A stretch of DNA of 64,000 nt, from assembly GCA_963851085.1 (NCBI GenBank), contig CAWKNX010000020.1:1-64000 (forward strand), read 5' to 3'. The stretch's first letter is position 1. Each line of letters opens with the position of its first letter. A program made the translations under genes and the position numbers. The notes beneath the pieces are model-generated. The model was not told the DNA's origin. It saw only the letters and a list, made by a program, of their open reading frames with translations, and did no database searches. This document shows positions 16,025 to 25,843 of the stretch, in pieces. The stretch comes from DATFVJ01 sp963851085. GTDB lineage: Bacteria > Actinomycetota > Actinomycetes > Streptosporangiales > Streptosporangiaceae.

Positions 16025-18543
16025 TCAGAGATACTGCCGCCGCTGCAGGAGATTCAGGGCGAGCCATCCGGGCAGCACGGGCAGCCAGTAGGTGGCCAGC
16101 CGGTAGACAAGGACAGCGGACACCGCCGCCCCGGGGTGTAGATCCGACGCCGGTGAGACCTGCGACCAGGGCGGCCTCGATTGCCCCGAGGCCGCCAGGG
16201 GTGGGAGAGACCGCGGCTATGGCAGCGGCGGCCAGGTAGACGGCGCCGATCTCCGCGATTCCGGTTCCGCCCCCGAATGCCTGCACGGAGGCGACCAGGC
16301 CACCGATGTACGCGAGGGTCACCAGCGCCGAGCCGCCGAACAGCAGGGCCAGCTTGACCGGGCTTGCCGCAACGACTCGCAGGCTGCCGGCGGCCGATCG
16401 CAGGCCTTCCAGCAGCCGGGTGGTGGCGAAGCGCCGGCCCCGGCGGGTGGCCAGGATGATTCCGAGCAGGGCCGCCGCCACGGCAAGGATCAGCAGCAGT
16501 TTGCTGGTCGATGGCAGTTTGAACGCCTGCGAAAGACCGCGGCTCGCCCAGGTGAAGAAGACCACCAGCAGGATCGCGTGGACCGCCGCCCCCGCGACGG
16601 CATTGACGCCGACCGCGGCGACGCCCGCAGCCGAGTCAACGCCGGATTTCTGGAGGTAGCGGGCGTTCAATGCCATGCCACCAACGTTGGCGGGTGAGAC
16701 CCGGTTGACGAACGACGAGGCCACCTGCGTCAGGGTCGTCGGCCAGAACGGCAGCCGTCCCGGCACACCGCCCATCAGCCCGGCCGCGCTGGCCAGGTAG
16801 GTCAGCGCCGACGTCGCGATGACCACAGGCAGCCACACCCAGTGCGCCGACTCGAGGGCCCGCCAGCTGCCGCCGACGTGCGCAAGCTGCGGGAGAAGGA
16901 GGTAGAAGGCGCAGGTGGCGGCGGCGATGGCGAGCAGGGTGCGGGGCCGTACCCGCTGGATACGGGCCAGTTGCTGATCGGCGCCGCCGCTGGCCGCGAC
17001 CGCGGCCGACCGGGTTTTCGCCAGCAGGCCTCCATGCTGGGCGATGGAGTGGCGGGTGGCGGCCGACAGGGCCAGGGGCTGAAGCAACGACGCCGCGGCC
17101 GCCAGTTGCTGGCCGCCGATGACCGCCGCGGCGCTCGCGACAGCCCTGTCCGCACCGATCAAGGTGGCCAGCGACGCCATGAGCTCCGCCAGGTCGAGGT
17201 CCTGTTGCCGCTGCGTGGCGGCCAGCTCAGAAAAACTGAAATCGGCCAGCCAGGCCTGGCCGGCGCTGTCGACCAGCACGTTGGCCGCGCGCAGGGACCG
17301 ATGCGCGATCCCCGCGCGGTGCAGCAGGCCCACCTGCGACCACAATCGCCGGATCAGCGCGTCGCTGATCCGCTGTGGCGGGAGCCGTTCGAGTGAGCCG
17401 CCGTCCACCCACTCCATGGTCAGCAGCACGGTCCCGTCGGCGATCTTGATCACCCGATCGACCCTGGGGACGTGCACGGCGGCCCGTTCCGCCATCAGCG
17501 CGACGAGGGCCTGGTGCTCGACGGCCTGGATCAGCGAGGCCGCGGGCCGGGTGTCTCCGACATTGCGCAGCCGGGCGAACCGGTAAGCCCGGTACAGGAG
17601 GTCGGCGTCGCGCTGATCCGAGCCGAGCGCTTTGACGAAAGACCCGCCGCCCGTCGTCGGTGACCGCCACGAACGGCCGGGACCCCGTCGCTTCGACCCC
17701 GGCTGGTGCGACGGAACCGACTGGCACGCCCGCGGACCGCAGTGCCTCGGCGATCCCGTCCGGGCCAATCCGACGGTCGGGTACGCCGAACACCGCCAGC
17801 GCCCCGGCTCCCGCTGTCACTCCGACGGCAAGCGCGAGCACCAGCTCGAGTGGCAGGACCGTGCCGGCGGCCAGCCGCGCCACACCCACGGCGCACAACC
17901 CGAGCCAGGCAGTCCGCCGCCAGGGGCGGCTCAGCCACGGCGATACGGCCATCGTGACCGCTGCCGCCCCGGCGAACAGGGCCGGGCCCGGGAATGCCGC
18001 GCTCGCCAGCCACGAACCGCGGCCGAGGGTGACCGCGACGGCCCGCGGATGCTGCCCGGCGGCCAGATACAGGATGGCCGCGGCGGCGGCGCCGGCCGCT
18101 GCGGCAGTGGCCGCCAGGCCAGCCAGCAAGCGGTACCGGCGGTGGCGCAGTTCGGCGGCCGCGACTGCGGCGGCCGCGACGACGAAGGCCACCTGCACCA
18201 GACCGACGAGCAGCCGTCGCGCCGAGTCAGATCCGATGCCGACCGCGGACGCGCCGGGACCGAGCAGCCGACCGCGAGCCGCCGCCACCGCCGCGAGCGC
18301 GGCGACGAGAATCAGCCCTCCGGCGATCAAGCGGATGACGTCGCCCGGATGGCGGAAACGAGACGAGGGCAGAAACCGCCCGCGTTCCGCGGCCGCGTTC
18401 TGGCCGCCGGCCGCAGGCTCAGCGATGGCGGCTCCGGTGCTTGCCGCGCGGCGGGCGTCGCTGGTGGTGCCACCGCGGCTGGCCGCGGTGAGCTCGTCGC
18501 CTTGGTGGCTGTCACCGCCTCGACGGATGCTGTCCGGATTCAT
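16025..18543 (-). CDS. Membrane-pseudokinase-flippase fusion (LPG-synthase TM type), two frameshifts as sequenced
   Basis: The reconstructed protein is 838 residues: several hydrophobic helices (about 70-250), a kinase-like domain (about 290-450; Lys in VKALGSDQRDA, MEWVDGGSL) and a C-terminal UPF0104/lysylphosphatidylglycerol-synthase-type membrane domain (VNRVSPANVGGMALNARYL, VSPTPGGLGAIEAAL, then in another frame VLVYRLATYWLPVLPGWLAL). The catalytic loop reads HRSLRAANV, not HRD-x4-N, so it is probably a pseudokinase. Extra single bases in TTT near 17645 and CCCC near 16140 break the frame; removing both restores it exactly. The ATG overlaps the PAP2 stop by 4 bases. Likely role: lipid-linked substrate translocation, by family analogy. 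Confidence 0.72.
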
Positions 18544-19325
18544 GGTCTCCGTCTCCCCTCCGCGCGGTGCCGGGGAGGGACGGCAGCGTGGCCCCGCATG
18601 CCAGCCTGCCCCCGCTGCCTGCTGCCCGGCCTCATGCCGTGCCTCCTGCCGCCCCGCCGCCGGCGCTGGACCTGGTCGACCGCCAGGGCGGTCACCAGCG
18701 CGCACGACGCGCCAAGCAGGACACCTGCGGCGGCGTCGGACAGCCAGTGCGCGCCCAGGTAGGCGCGGGAGATCGCCATCGCGGCCGAGAAGAGGGCCGC
18801 GGCCGCGGACCACCAGACGCGGCGCCTTCCCGCGGGCACCAGCGCGATGACGGCGGCCAGGACAGTGACCGTCGCGGCGACCGAGTGCCCGGAAGGAAAG
18901 GAGGCACCGCTCGTGGCGACGAGCGACCCGGGTGGCCGCGCCCGGTCGTAGCTAGCCTTCAGCGGGCCGATGAAGGCCTCCGACACCACCACGGCCGAGG
19001 CGAACGCGGCCAGATGCCACCAGCGCCGCCGCAGGGCAAGGAGGCCGATAATGGCGATCCGCGCCGGCAGCGTGACGTAGACGAGCCCGATGAGGTTGAA
19101 ACCCTTGGCGATCACGGTGAGCGGCGGCGCCCGGCCGGAGATCATCAGCCGCAGCCACGCCGCGTCCAGCCGCTGGACGCGGATAAAGACACCGCGATCA
19201 GCGACCGCGGCGAACACGCCGATCGTGATCGCCACCAGCACGGCGGCGGTGACAGCGTCCCAGCCGGGCGCGGCGAGAAGCTGCTCCTCCCGCCCCGGCG
19301 CGGGGGGCCGGCTCACCGTGGACAT
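18540..19325 (-). CDS. PAP2-family membrane phosphatase
   Basis: 261 residues with the complete lipid-phosphatase signature: K-x6-RP as KASYDRARPP (123-132), PSGHS (144-148) and SRAYLGAHWLSD (186-197), set among about six membrane helices. Such enzymes dephosphorylate lipid phosphates or diphosphates (undecaprenyl-PP, phosphatidate-type) at the outer face. Its start lies 13 bases inside the preceding PAP2-kinase gene and its stop overlaps the flippase start, so it is the third gene of a four-gene operon. The C-terminal 40 residues are Arg-rich and probably cytoplasmic. Confidence 0.88.
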   Translation of the reverse strand: MSTVSRPPAPGREEQLLAAPGWDAVTAAVLVAITIGVFAAVADRGVFIRVQRLDAAWLRLMISGRAPPLTVIAKGFNLIGLVYVTLPARIAIIGLLALRRRWWHLAAFASAVVVSEAFIGPLKASYDRARPPGSLVATSGASFPSGHSVAATVTVLAAVIALVPAGRRRVWWSAAAALFSAAMAISRAYLGAHWLSDAAAGVLLGASCALVTALAVDQVQRRRRGGRRHGMRPGSRQRGQAGMRGHAAVPPRHRAEGRRRP

Positions 19326-21498
19326 GCGGCGCCCCGTCCGCACAGGGCTAGGCCCTCGGTGCGCCGGACGTAACCGACGATGGCCGACCGGGGCATGAAC
19401 GCCACCGCGGTATCGGCAGCCCCGGCGAGGACGGGGGACGCATCTGGCGCGAAGCTGAACCGGTAGGTGACGCAGCCGCCGCCGGGGAAGGTGTAGAAGC
19501 GCAGGCTGGAAAATCGCGGCACCAGGGTCAGCGGGCGCTCGAACCGCCGCATGCCTGGCTGGTCGGAGGGGATCTGGTGGGCACCGGAGGTGTCGCAGGC
19601 GGCGGTCAGGGTGACGGCGACGGCATGCGACCCGGCTTGATCGGAGTCGAGCCACAAGGTGGATCGCCCGCTGGCGATGTCGGCGCCGCCGGTAGCCCAG
19701 CCGGATGGGAGCTCCGCGAGGCAGGGCAGGAATGCCGCCGATGGGACTGCCTGGGCGCTGAGGATCATCGAGTGGCCGGTGCCGCAGCTCGGGGCGCTGG
19801 CGCCGATATTCTCGGCCGGGCGGAAGGCCGACCCCCGACCACGGCGGCGACGACGATGCCAACGAACATGGCAGCGGCCAGGCTGATCCGCCTGATGCTC
19901 CAGCGTTGCAGCACGATCGGCCGGCGCCGGGGGGCGAGCGCGCGGAATTCGCCGAGCAGGTCGCGCGGGTCCCGTTTCATGAACGCACGCAGCTGGGTCG
20001 GGCTGGCTACCCCGCGGGTGGCGGCGAAGGCCTCCGCGAGCTCGGTCTCGGTGAAGTAAGCCAGCGCCCGCCGGTAGACCCGGTGCGGGTCGGTGCGGAC
20101 CGCGAGCACCAGCATCATGTTGCCCAGATCGACCGCTTGGCGCCACGGCGACGGGCGCACCTGGACGAAGAACACGTCGATCAGCAGCAACTGCCGCGCA
20201 CGGACCATCAGGTTGCCCGGCTTGATGTCGCGGTGGGCGATCCCCGCGTCCCACAGCCTGCGGACGAGCAGCAGCCCCTGATCGATCACCGTGTCGTCGA
20301 CCTCGGCCTCGCCGATTTCGACGGCGCCGGTGAAGAACTCGGTGACCAGCATGTACTCACGCTCGGGCGTGATCTCCACGATGCCGTACGGCCTGGCCGT
20401 GGGGACCCCGAAATCTTGCAGCAGGCGGAGAGCGTAGTCCTCGTACTCGACCAGGCGCCGCACCGTCTGGAAGGGATGCTCGTCCTCCAGCGAGCCGTAG
20501 AGGATCGTCCGCCACAGCTTGTACCAGCGGTCGGCGCGAACGTGGCCCCGCGTGTAGAGCTTGGCGAACAGGAAGCCGTCCGGGCTCCCCTCAACCCGCA
20601 GCCGCAGCGGCGTGGAACCGGCCGACGACTCCAGACCGAACGGCTTGATCTCGACCACAACCAGACCGAGCTGCTCGCGCACGGCCTGCCGGATCGCCTC
20701 GCCACGCCGGCCCGTCACATCAACGTGCGCGGTCCGCCCCCTGCGGTAAGCGACGGGGAACACCTCGTTCGGGGTGAAGAACCTGAACGCGGTGACCGGG
20801 ATCGCCACGCCGAGCGCGACGCCGAACAGCACGTCGCCCGGGTGATCGATACCCAGGTACAGGCGAGCGAGACAGAACAAGGCGACCACGACGGCCACCG
20901 CCGCCTTCGCGCAGGAACGGGGCTTGCCGGGCACCGCCAGGCAATAGATGGCGCCCATCAGGAAGATCGTGAGGATCGCCACCGGCGGCGACGGCGTCGA
21001 GTACCCGGCCCAGCTTCCGATGATCGGCACGCCGTACGGGCGCGGCCTCGACAGCCGGCTGTAGATCCACGCCCCGGCAGTCACCAGGAGGAACAGGCAG
21101 CACACGAAGACCAGCAGGTGCCGCCAGCGCCGGAACGCCATGGTCAGCGCGACCACCGACAACCCGAGCGCGGTGACCCCCCATTCAGAACCTGCGATGT
21201 TGATCCCGTGCGCCACGTGAGTCAGCCACGGCGTCCGGGCGCCCGCCAGCAGCAGCACCCGCGTGCTGAACCGATCATCAATCCGGAGCCACGGCGTATT
21301 CAGCGCGGCCAGCAGCGCGCCGGCGAGGATGACGGCCGCCAGCACCAGCCACGCGGTCGTGCTGGGGGTCATCGAGCGCGGCAGCGGCGGCGGGGCCCCG
21401 GTCGGGCGGCGCTGACGGCGGGCCTTGTGGACGGCCGAGCCCGGCGGCAGGCGGGCCCCGCCGTCCCCGGCGGCCACGCGCTCGACGTTGTCGCTCAC
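19313..21498 (-). CDS. Degenerate PAP2-kinase fusion with extracytoplasmic tail, one frameshift as sequenced
   Basis: Reconstructed length is 728 residues. A PAP2-like membrane domain (about 45-240) keeps RPRPYG and ARLYLGIDHPGD but has TPSPPVA where PSGH should be, so it is likely non-catalytic. A kinase-like domain follows (about 260-510): Lys in FLFAKLYTRGH, HRDIKPGNL (422-430), metal Asp in LIDVFF. One membrane helix (about 537-556) leads to a roughly 170-residue Cys-containing outer domain. A missing G in a G-run near 19833 breaks the frame; adding one restores it. GTG 21498 overlaps the upstream lipoprotein stop (GTGA). The kinase may act on a choline- or lipid-type substrate; that is inference. 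Confidence 0.72.
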
Positions 21499-22460
21499 GC
21501 CGCCCCACCCCCGGCACCGATCAATCCCTGCCCGCGCAGCCAGCCGCGGGCCACCAGCCGGGGATCCTGGCCGGCGAGCTCCACCCGCGCGTCGAGACCA
21601 CGCAGCGAGCTCGTGCCGAGGCGGGCTGACACGCTGTCGAGAACGGTGGCCACACCCGGGCCGTAGCGGGCGATGACGTCCCGGCGTAACACCGGTGTGA
21701 TGTTCTCGGCCGGCTGCAGGCCGCGATCGTCGGCCAGCACCACCAGGTGCCCGGCGGGGATGCCCGGATCGGTGGTGAACAGCAATGCGACGTCGATGTC
21801 TTTGGCCTCCAGGGCCTGCAACGTCAGCGGCCCCCCGGCGTCGAGCGGGACGAACTTCCTGAAGCGCAGCCCGTAGACCCGGTTCAGCCCGGGGAGGCAG
21901 TCGGCACGCCCGGGGCACTCGGGTGGCCCCCCGAACACCAGGCCCGGCGCCACCCTGGCGAGGTCAGCGATGGACCGCAGACCGTAGCGGGCCGCGGTCG
22001 CGGACGTCACGACGATCGCGTTGGCGTCCTGCGCGGCGGCCGGGCGCTCTGCCACCAGTCCCAGGCCCGCGACCGACTCGCTGAGCGCCCGGTTGGTCTG
22101 GCCGACGCTGGATGTTGCGGTCAGCCGGCCGAGGCTGGCGAACTCGAGCGCCGAGCCCGCGTACTCCGGCACGAGCTGGATCAGGCCGCTCATCAGGGCG
22201 GGATCTACCAGCTCGCGGCTGCCCAGGTCCGGCAGGACACCGGCAGGGAAACCCTTCGCCGCGAGCGCGTCTGCGTAGATGTAGGCGAGCAGCACGCTCT
22301 CGGGGAAGTCGAACGACCCCACCGTGATCGTCGCATCGTGCGATCCACCCAGACGGCCGCCGGAAAGTGGACCGGAACCGCCCGACGACGCGCACGCGGC
22401 GCACACGACTGCCAGGACAAGCGACGAGACTGTGCGGAGCACTGTCCGCCTGGCCGGCAT
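21495..22460 (-). CDS. Osmoprotectant (OpuAC/OsmF-type) binding lipoprotein
   Basis: 321 residues. The signal sequence ends in AVVCAAC (Cys23 probable lipidation site; the box is not perfect). The mature part has TITVGSFDFPESVLLAYIYA, VPEYAGSAL and FGGPPECPGRADC, which match quaternary-amine (glycine betaine/choline/carnitine) binding proteins of ABC importers. No permease or ATPase gene is nearby; instead the gene leads an overlapping operon of PAP2, kinase and flippase proteins. It may therefore present or sense a ligand rather than feed a transporter. GGGGAGC precedes ATG 22460. Confidence 0.82.
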   Translation of the reverse strand: MPARRTVLRTVSSLVLAVVCAACASSGGSGPLSGGRLGGSHDATITVGSFDFPESVLLAYIYADALAAKGFPAGVLPDLGSRELVDPALMSGLIQLVPEYAGSALEFASLGRLTATSSVGQTNRALSESVAGLGLVAERPAAAQDANAIVVTSATAARYGLRSIADLARVAPGLVFGGPPECPGRADCLPGLNRVYGLRFRKFVPLDAGGPLTLQALEAKDIDVALLFTTDPGIPAGHLVVLADDRGLQPAENITPVLRRDVIARYGPGVATVLDSVSARLGTSSLRGLDARVELAGQDPRLVARGWLRGQGLIGAGGGAA

Positions 22461-22617
22461 CGCGGCTCCCCTCGTATTTCAACGTAGGCCGAACCAGGCG
22501 AGCGGGCAACGGGTGGCGGCGGGCCAGGCACGCGACGAAGGATCGGACCGTGTGGGAGCGTTTGCCGGTCCCCCTGCGGGTAGGACGACATGCACGCCGT
22601 GCCACGGGAGGTATCGC

Positions 22618-23004
22618 ATGGCCGAAAATGATGATCTGCATCAGCATGTCGAGATCAATGACGGTGACCGCAGGGTGGCCGCCGCGGAGGTGACAACGTC
22701 ACAAGAACCCGAAGGGACGGCCCGGGTGTCGCTGCGTGCCGAGGCCGGGCACATCACGCCCGGCAGCCGCGCGAGCCTGGTCGATGCGGTGCTGGACATT
22801 CCCGGGGTGCAGGGGAGCGAACGCCTGGAGGCGGTCTTCCCGCTCGGTGACAGCGAGTCGCTGTTGCGGCTGGACGAACGATGTGAGAATGCCCGGACCC
22901 GTCCAGCTGGCGCTAGCGCGATCATGGAAGCGGACCTGCCGGCGGGCAGGTCCGGCAGCGCAGCGCGGGAGCCGGCGGGCGAAACACCGTCTCAGGGCGA
23001 TTAG
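22618..23004 (+). CDS. Conserved hypothetical protein
   Basis: 128 residues, no family recognised. The N-terminus is acidic (MAENDDLHQHVEINDGD) and the central part reads RVSLRAEAGHITPGSRASLV, LDIPGVQGSERLEAVFPLGD and LDERCENARTRPAGA, which looks like a folded small domain and not a shadow frame. GGGAGG lies 7 bases ahead of ATG 22618. It is divergent from the binding-lipoprotein operon. Confidence 0.6.
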   Translation: MAENDDLHQHVEINDGDRRVAAAEVTTSQEPEGTARVSLRAEAGHITPGSRASLVDAVLDIPGVQGSERLEAVFPLGDSESLLRLDERCENARTRPAGASAIMEADLPAGRSGSAAREPAGETPSQGD

Positions 23005-23069
23005 CGGTCTCCTGGACTCGCTGCGGGCGGCGGGCAGCTACGCAGGCAGCACGGCCTTTTCGCGGCGTA

Positions 23070-23885
23070 TCAGGCTTTCCGCCCGACTCCGCCGAACATA
23101 GCTACCTCGTCTGGCTCGCCCCAGGGCGTTGCCTCCGGACGCCACCGCGAGCATGACACCACCCCGGGCTCCAGCAGTTCCAGCCCGTCGAAGAAGCGGG
23201 TGATCTGCTCCGGGGTGCGCTGGGTCAGCCTCGGGGTGCCGTGCTCGTTCCAGAACGCGACGGCCGCGTCCACATCGGGCATCGCCGGGCTGGTGACGGT
23301 GTGGGACAGCACCAGATAGCTGCCTGCGGGGACCGCGGCCATAAAGCGGCGCACGATGTCATAAGCTTCCGCATCGTCGTTGATGAAGATCACTACGCCC
23401 AGCATGGTGACGGCGACCGGCTGACTGAAGTCCAATGTCCGGGCCGCTTCGGCCAGGATCTTGCCAGGCTCATGCAGATCGGCGTCGATGTAGTCGGTAG
23501 CGCCCTCGGGCGTGCTGGTAAGCAGAGCGCGGGCGTGCACTAACACGAGTGGGTCGTTGTCGACATAGGCAATCCGCGACTCCGGGGCGATCGCCTGGGC
23601 GACCTGATGGGTGTTGTCGACGGTCGGCAGGCCGGTGCCGATGTCGAGGAACTGGCGGATCCCGGCGTCAGCGGTCAGGTACCGCACGGCGCGCCCCAGA
23701 AACACGCGGTCGGCGCGAGCGTAGTCCCCTATGCCAGGGTGGAGCTGCCGAATCTGGTCACCGACCTCACGGTCGATGGGGTAGTTGTCCTTGCCACCCA
23801 GCCAGTAGTTCCAGATCCGGGCCGTGTGCGCCCTTGTGGTGTCGATGGGCGGTTTCTGGCCTGGGTCGGACGAATGGTCGGTCAC
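23070..23885 (-). CDS. DUF574-type SAM-dependent methyltransferase
   Basis: 271 residues of the actinobacterial SAM-dependent methyltransferase family DUF574: ARIWNYWLGGKDNYPIDRE, ADRVFLGRAVRYL, FLDIGTGLPT (SAM glycine loop), ESRIAYVDNDPLVLVHA and VTMLGVVIFI. Substrates of this large family are unknown. GTG 23885 has GGAGAA about 8 bases ahead. A truncated relative lies at 11627-11745. Confidence 0.88.
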   Translation of the reverse strand: MTDHSSDPGQKPPIDTTRAHTARIWNYWLGGKDNYPIDREVGDQIRQLHPGIGDYARADRVFLGRAVRYLTADAGIRQFLDIGTGLPTVDNTHQVAQAIAPESRIAYVDNDPLVLVHARALLTSTPEGATDYIDADLHEPGKILAEAARTLDFSQPVAVTMLGVVIFINDDAEAYDIVRRFMAAVPAGSYLVLSHTVTSPAMPDVDAAVAFWNEHGTPRLTQRTPEQITRFFDGLELLEPGVVSCSRWRPEATPWGEPDEVAMFGGVGRKA

Positions 23886-24311
23886 GGGTCATTTCTCCGC
23901 TCTGAGCCGCGATTTGAGGATATCTGGCGAGCGTAGTCGCCCCACACGCGCCCGGGAGCGACGCGACGCCATCACGATCCACTCGCTTACCTCCTGCCCA
24001 TGCGGTGGCTCACCTGTACGAACGCATCAGGAAGCCGTCCAAGAGCACCCATCCCGGCCAGAAGTACGGCCACACAAGCCCCGCCAGCCAGCGTCAAATA
24101 CAAGATCGAAGTGACCGGGAAGCGTCCCAGCCTGCGCAGACGCCTTAACCCTCCCGCATTTCAGTTGCCGAGACGATTTCTTACGCAGTCCCCAACTGGC
24201 AGCAGACCTGACTTTCGGGGGGGTCTGATCAGGACCTATGGCAGTTTCAGCGCGATGCGCGGCAGGCCCATGATTCCGGCATCTCCATCGGGCGTGTGTG
24301 AGGAGGGTCAC
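23886..24311. other. Intergenic, nothing recognised
   Basis: Divergent promoter region between the methyltransferase and the acetate transporter. Apart from a GAGGAGG ribosome-binding site just before 24312 I see no repeat, hairpin or gene. Confidence 0.5.
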
Positions 24312-24953
24312 ATGGCTACCATCGACCACATCGAGAGCGCTGCGGCCAGACCAGCAGGCAAGGATCCCCCGGCGGCCACCGTGCAGGAGTGGGGGAACGC
24401 GGCGCCACTGGCCCTGGCGGCCTTCGCGGTGACCACGTTCATGCTCAGCATGATCAATGCGGGCTTCGTGGACAAGGCGATCGAGCCGGTGGTCTTCGGT
24501 GTCGCATTGATGTTCGGGGGACTGACCCAGCTGCTCGCCGGGCTGATCATCCTGCGCACGGGTAACACCTTCGCCGGGGTCCTGTTCTGCGGTTTCGGCG
24601 CCTTCTGGCTGTCCCTGTTCGCCGTCGCCGAATTCTTCCTGAAGGCTGTGCCTCCGGCTCAGGTCGGCCACGCACTCGGCCTGTTCATCTTTGCCTTCGG
24701 CATCTTCATCGTCTGGTTGTTCGCCGCCTCATTCCGTACCAACGTGGTGGTGGTAGTGGCGCTCGCGGACCTCGTCGCCGTCTTCGCCGTGCTTGGCGCC
24801 GGGAATTACAACGGGACCGCCGGGCTCATCAAGACCGGCGGGTGGCTGGGTCTGGTCGCGGCGGCACTCGCCGCGTACCTTTCCTGCGCCGAACTGTGCC
24901 AAGCGACCTATGGCCGCGAGGTTCTCCCGATCGGCCACCTGGCAAAGAAGTAA
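24312..24953 (+). CDS. GPR1/FUN34/YaaH (SatP-type) acetate transporter
   Basis: 213 residues with six membrane helices. Diagnostic segments are NAAPLALAAFAVTTFMLS near the N-terminus (family NPAPLGL-like motif), FGGLTQLLAGLIILRTGNTF and FCGFGAFWLSL. The family takes up acetate or succinate with protons. A strong GAGGAGGGTCAC site precedes ATG 24312. No acetate-activating gene is adjacent. Confidence 0.88.
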   Translation: MATIDHIESAAARPAGKDPPAATVQEWGNAAPLALAAFAVTTFMLSMINAGFVDKAIEPVVFGVALMFGGLTQLLAGLIILRTGNTFAGVLFCGFGAFWLSLFAVAEFFLKAVPPAQVGHALGLFIFAFGIFIVWLFAASFRTNVVVVVALADLVAVFAVLGAGNYNGTAGLIKTGGWLGLVAAALAAYLSCAELCQATYGREVLPIGHLAKK

Positions 24954-24970
24954 CTGCCCGAACGCGGCCG

Positions 24971-25445
24971 CTAGCGCGGGAGGAAGGCAAGGATCGTCGT
25001 CGCGAACTCGGCTGGGCGCCGAGCATGCACATGGTGCCCGGCCGGGATGGTCACGAGTTCACAGCGGCGCAGCCGACCCGCCACCTCCCCACTAGCTTTG
25101 TCATGGGGGATGTGGCTGCCGGGCCCCGGCGATGAGCAGGGTGGGTGCGGTGATCTCGGCGAGGCGATCCCACCACGTCGGCTCGGGCTTGTTGAGCTGG
25201 CCGACGATGGCAGGGATGACTGCCCAGTCGAACGGCAGCGGGCCCGCGGGCCGCTGCGGGATGGGCCGTCGCGCGGTGAGGGCGGCGGGGTGTCTTCGAG
25301 GATCAGTCGGCCCACGCGGCTGGGCTGTTGCTCGGCAACCAGGTAGGCTACTGTGCCGCCCATCGCCCCGGACCGCTGGCGCAGCAAGGTACTGAACGGC
25401 TGCGCTTGCGTCGACGCCCACGCAGTCGAGGCCCACGCAATGGTG
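24971..25445 (-). pseudogene. Alpha/beta hydrolase remnant
   Basis: Ordered pieces in two frames: GAMGGTVAYLVAEQQPSRVG with RLILEDTPPP (nucleophile-elbow region, GAMGG), then PLPFDWAVIPAIVGQLNK with ITAPTLLIAGA (acid region), then VTIPAGHHVHARRPAEFA (catalytic His region) and a stop. The N-terminal third is missing and at least two frameshifts separate the pieces. Inactive. Confidence 0.65.
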
Positions 25446-25452
25446 ACAACGC

Positions 25453-25695
25453 TCAGCGCTGCCCGCCGAGGCGGGCCCGGAGGCGGCGCATGCCCCGGAG
25501 CCATCGCTCGCGGTCATCGGCCCGCCGGCGTTCGTAGGTGGCCACCTCCGGATGCGGGAGGATCAGGAAGCTTTCCGCGGCCAGCCCGTCGATGACGCAC
25601 GCCGCGACCTGGTCCGGCGTGAGGATGCCGTCCATCGACCCAGTCGAGTTGCTCCTGGAACTGCGGCTCGGTCGAGAACTCCCACGCCACGGCGT
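25453..25695 (-). pseudogene. Short-chain dehydrogenase C-terminal remnant
   Basis: STEPQFQEQLDWVDG and, one frame over, GILTPDQVAACVIDGLAAE with FLILPHPEVATYERRRADD are the tail of an SDR enzyme. The Rossmann and catalytic parts are absent. Confidence 0.6.
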
Positions 25696-25729
25696 CCTCC
25701 CAGATTGGATCGCGTGCTCACGGATGGCA

Positions 25730-25797
25730 CCGGGCGCGTCGCATGCGGCCTGCCGGGCGCGTCGCATGCGGCCTGCCCGGCCGGGCATGCGGCCTCG
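25730..25797. repeat. 23-bp tandem repeat
   Basis: CCGGGCGCGTCGCATGCGG-CCTG occurs twice in tandem (25730 and 25753), followed by a third, shortened copy. Confidence 0.75.
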
Positions 25798-25826
25798 ACG
25801 GCCGGTGGACCGGCCGGGCCAGTATA

Positions 25827-25843
25827 TTAGAATTCAATTCTAA
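25827..25843. promoter_or_regulatory. Perfect 17-bp palindrome TTAGAATT-C-AATTCTAA
   Basis: An AT-only inverted repeat with 8-bp arms stands 70 bp ahead of the SDR start at 25913, within TATATTAG that could serve as a -10 element. The symmetry and position fit a TetR- or MarR-type operator. No regulator gene is adjacent. Confidence 0.5.

Noticed and set aside
17632..18850. Two long overlapping plus-strand frames
   Set aside because: Shadows of the flippase and PAP2 genes, produced by high GC at third positions.
19906..21666. 586-codon plus-strand frame
   Set aside because: Antisense to the PAP2-kinase fusion; Arg/Gln/Pro-rich with no domain.
13628..22460. Biosynthetic gene cluster
   Set aside because: Apart from lone oxidoreductases and methyltransferases there are no polyketide, NRPS, terpene or RiPP core genes here or elsewhere in the window.
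23886..24311. Riboswitch ahead of the acetate transporter
   Set aside because: No conserved aptamer pattern or convincing stem set was found by eye.
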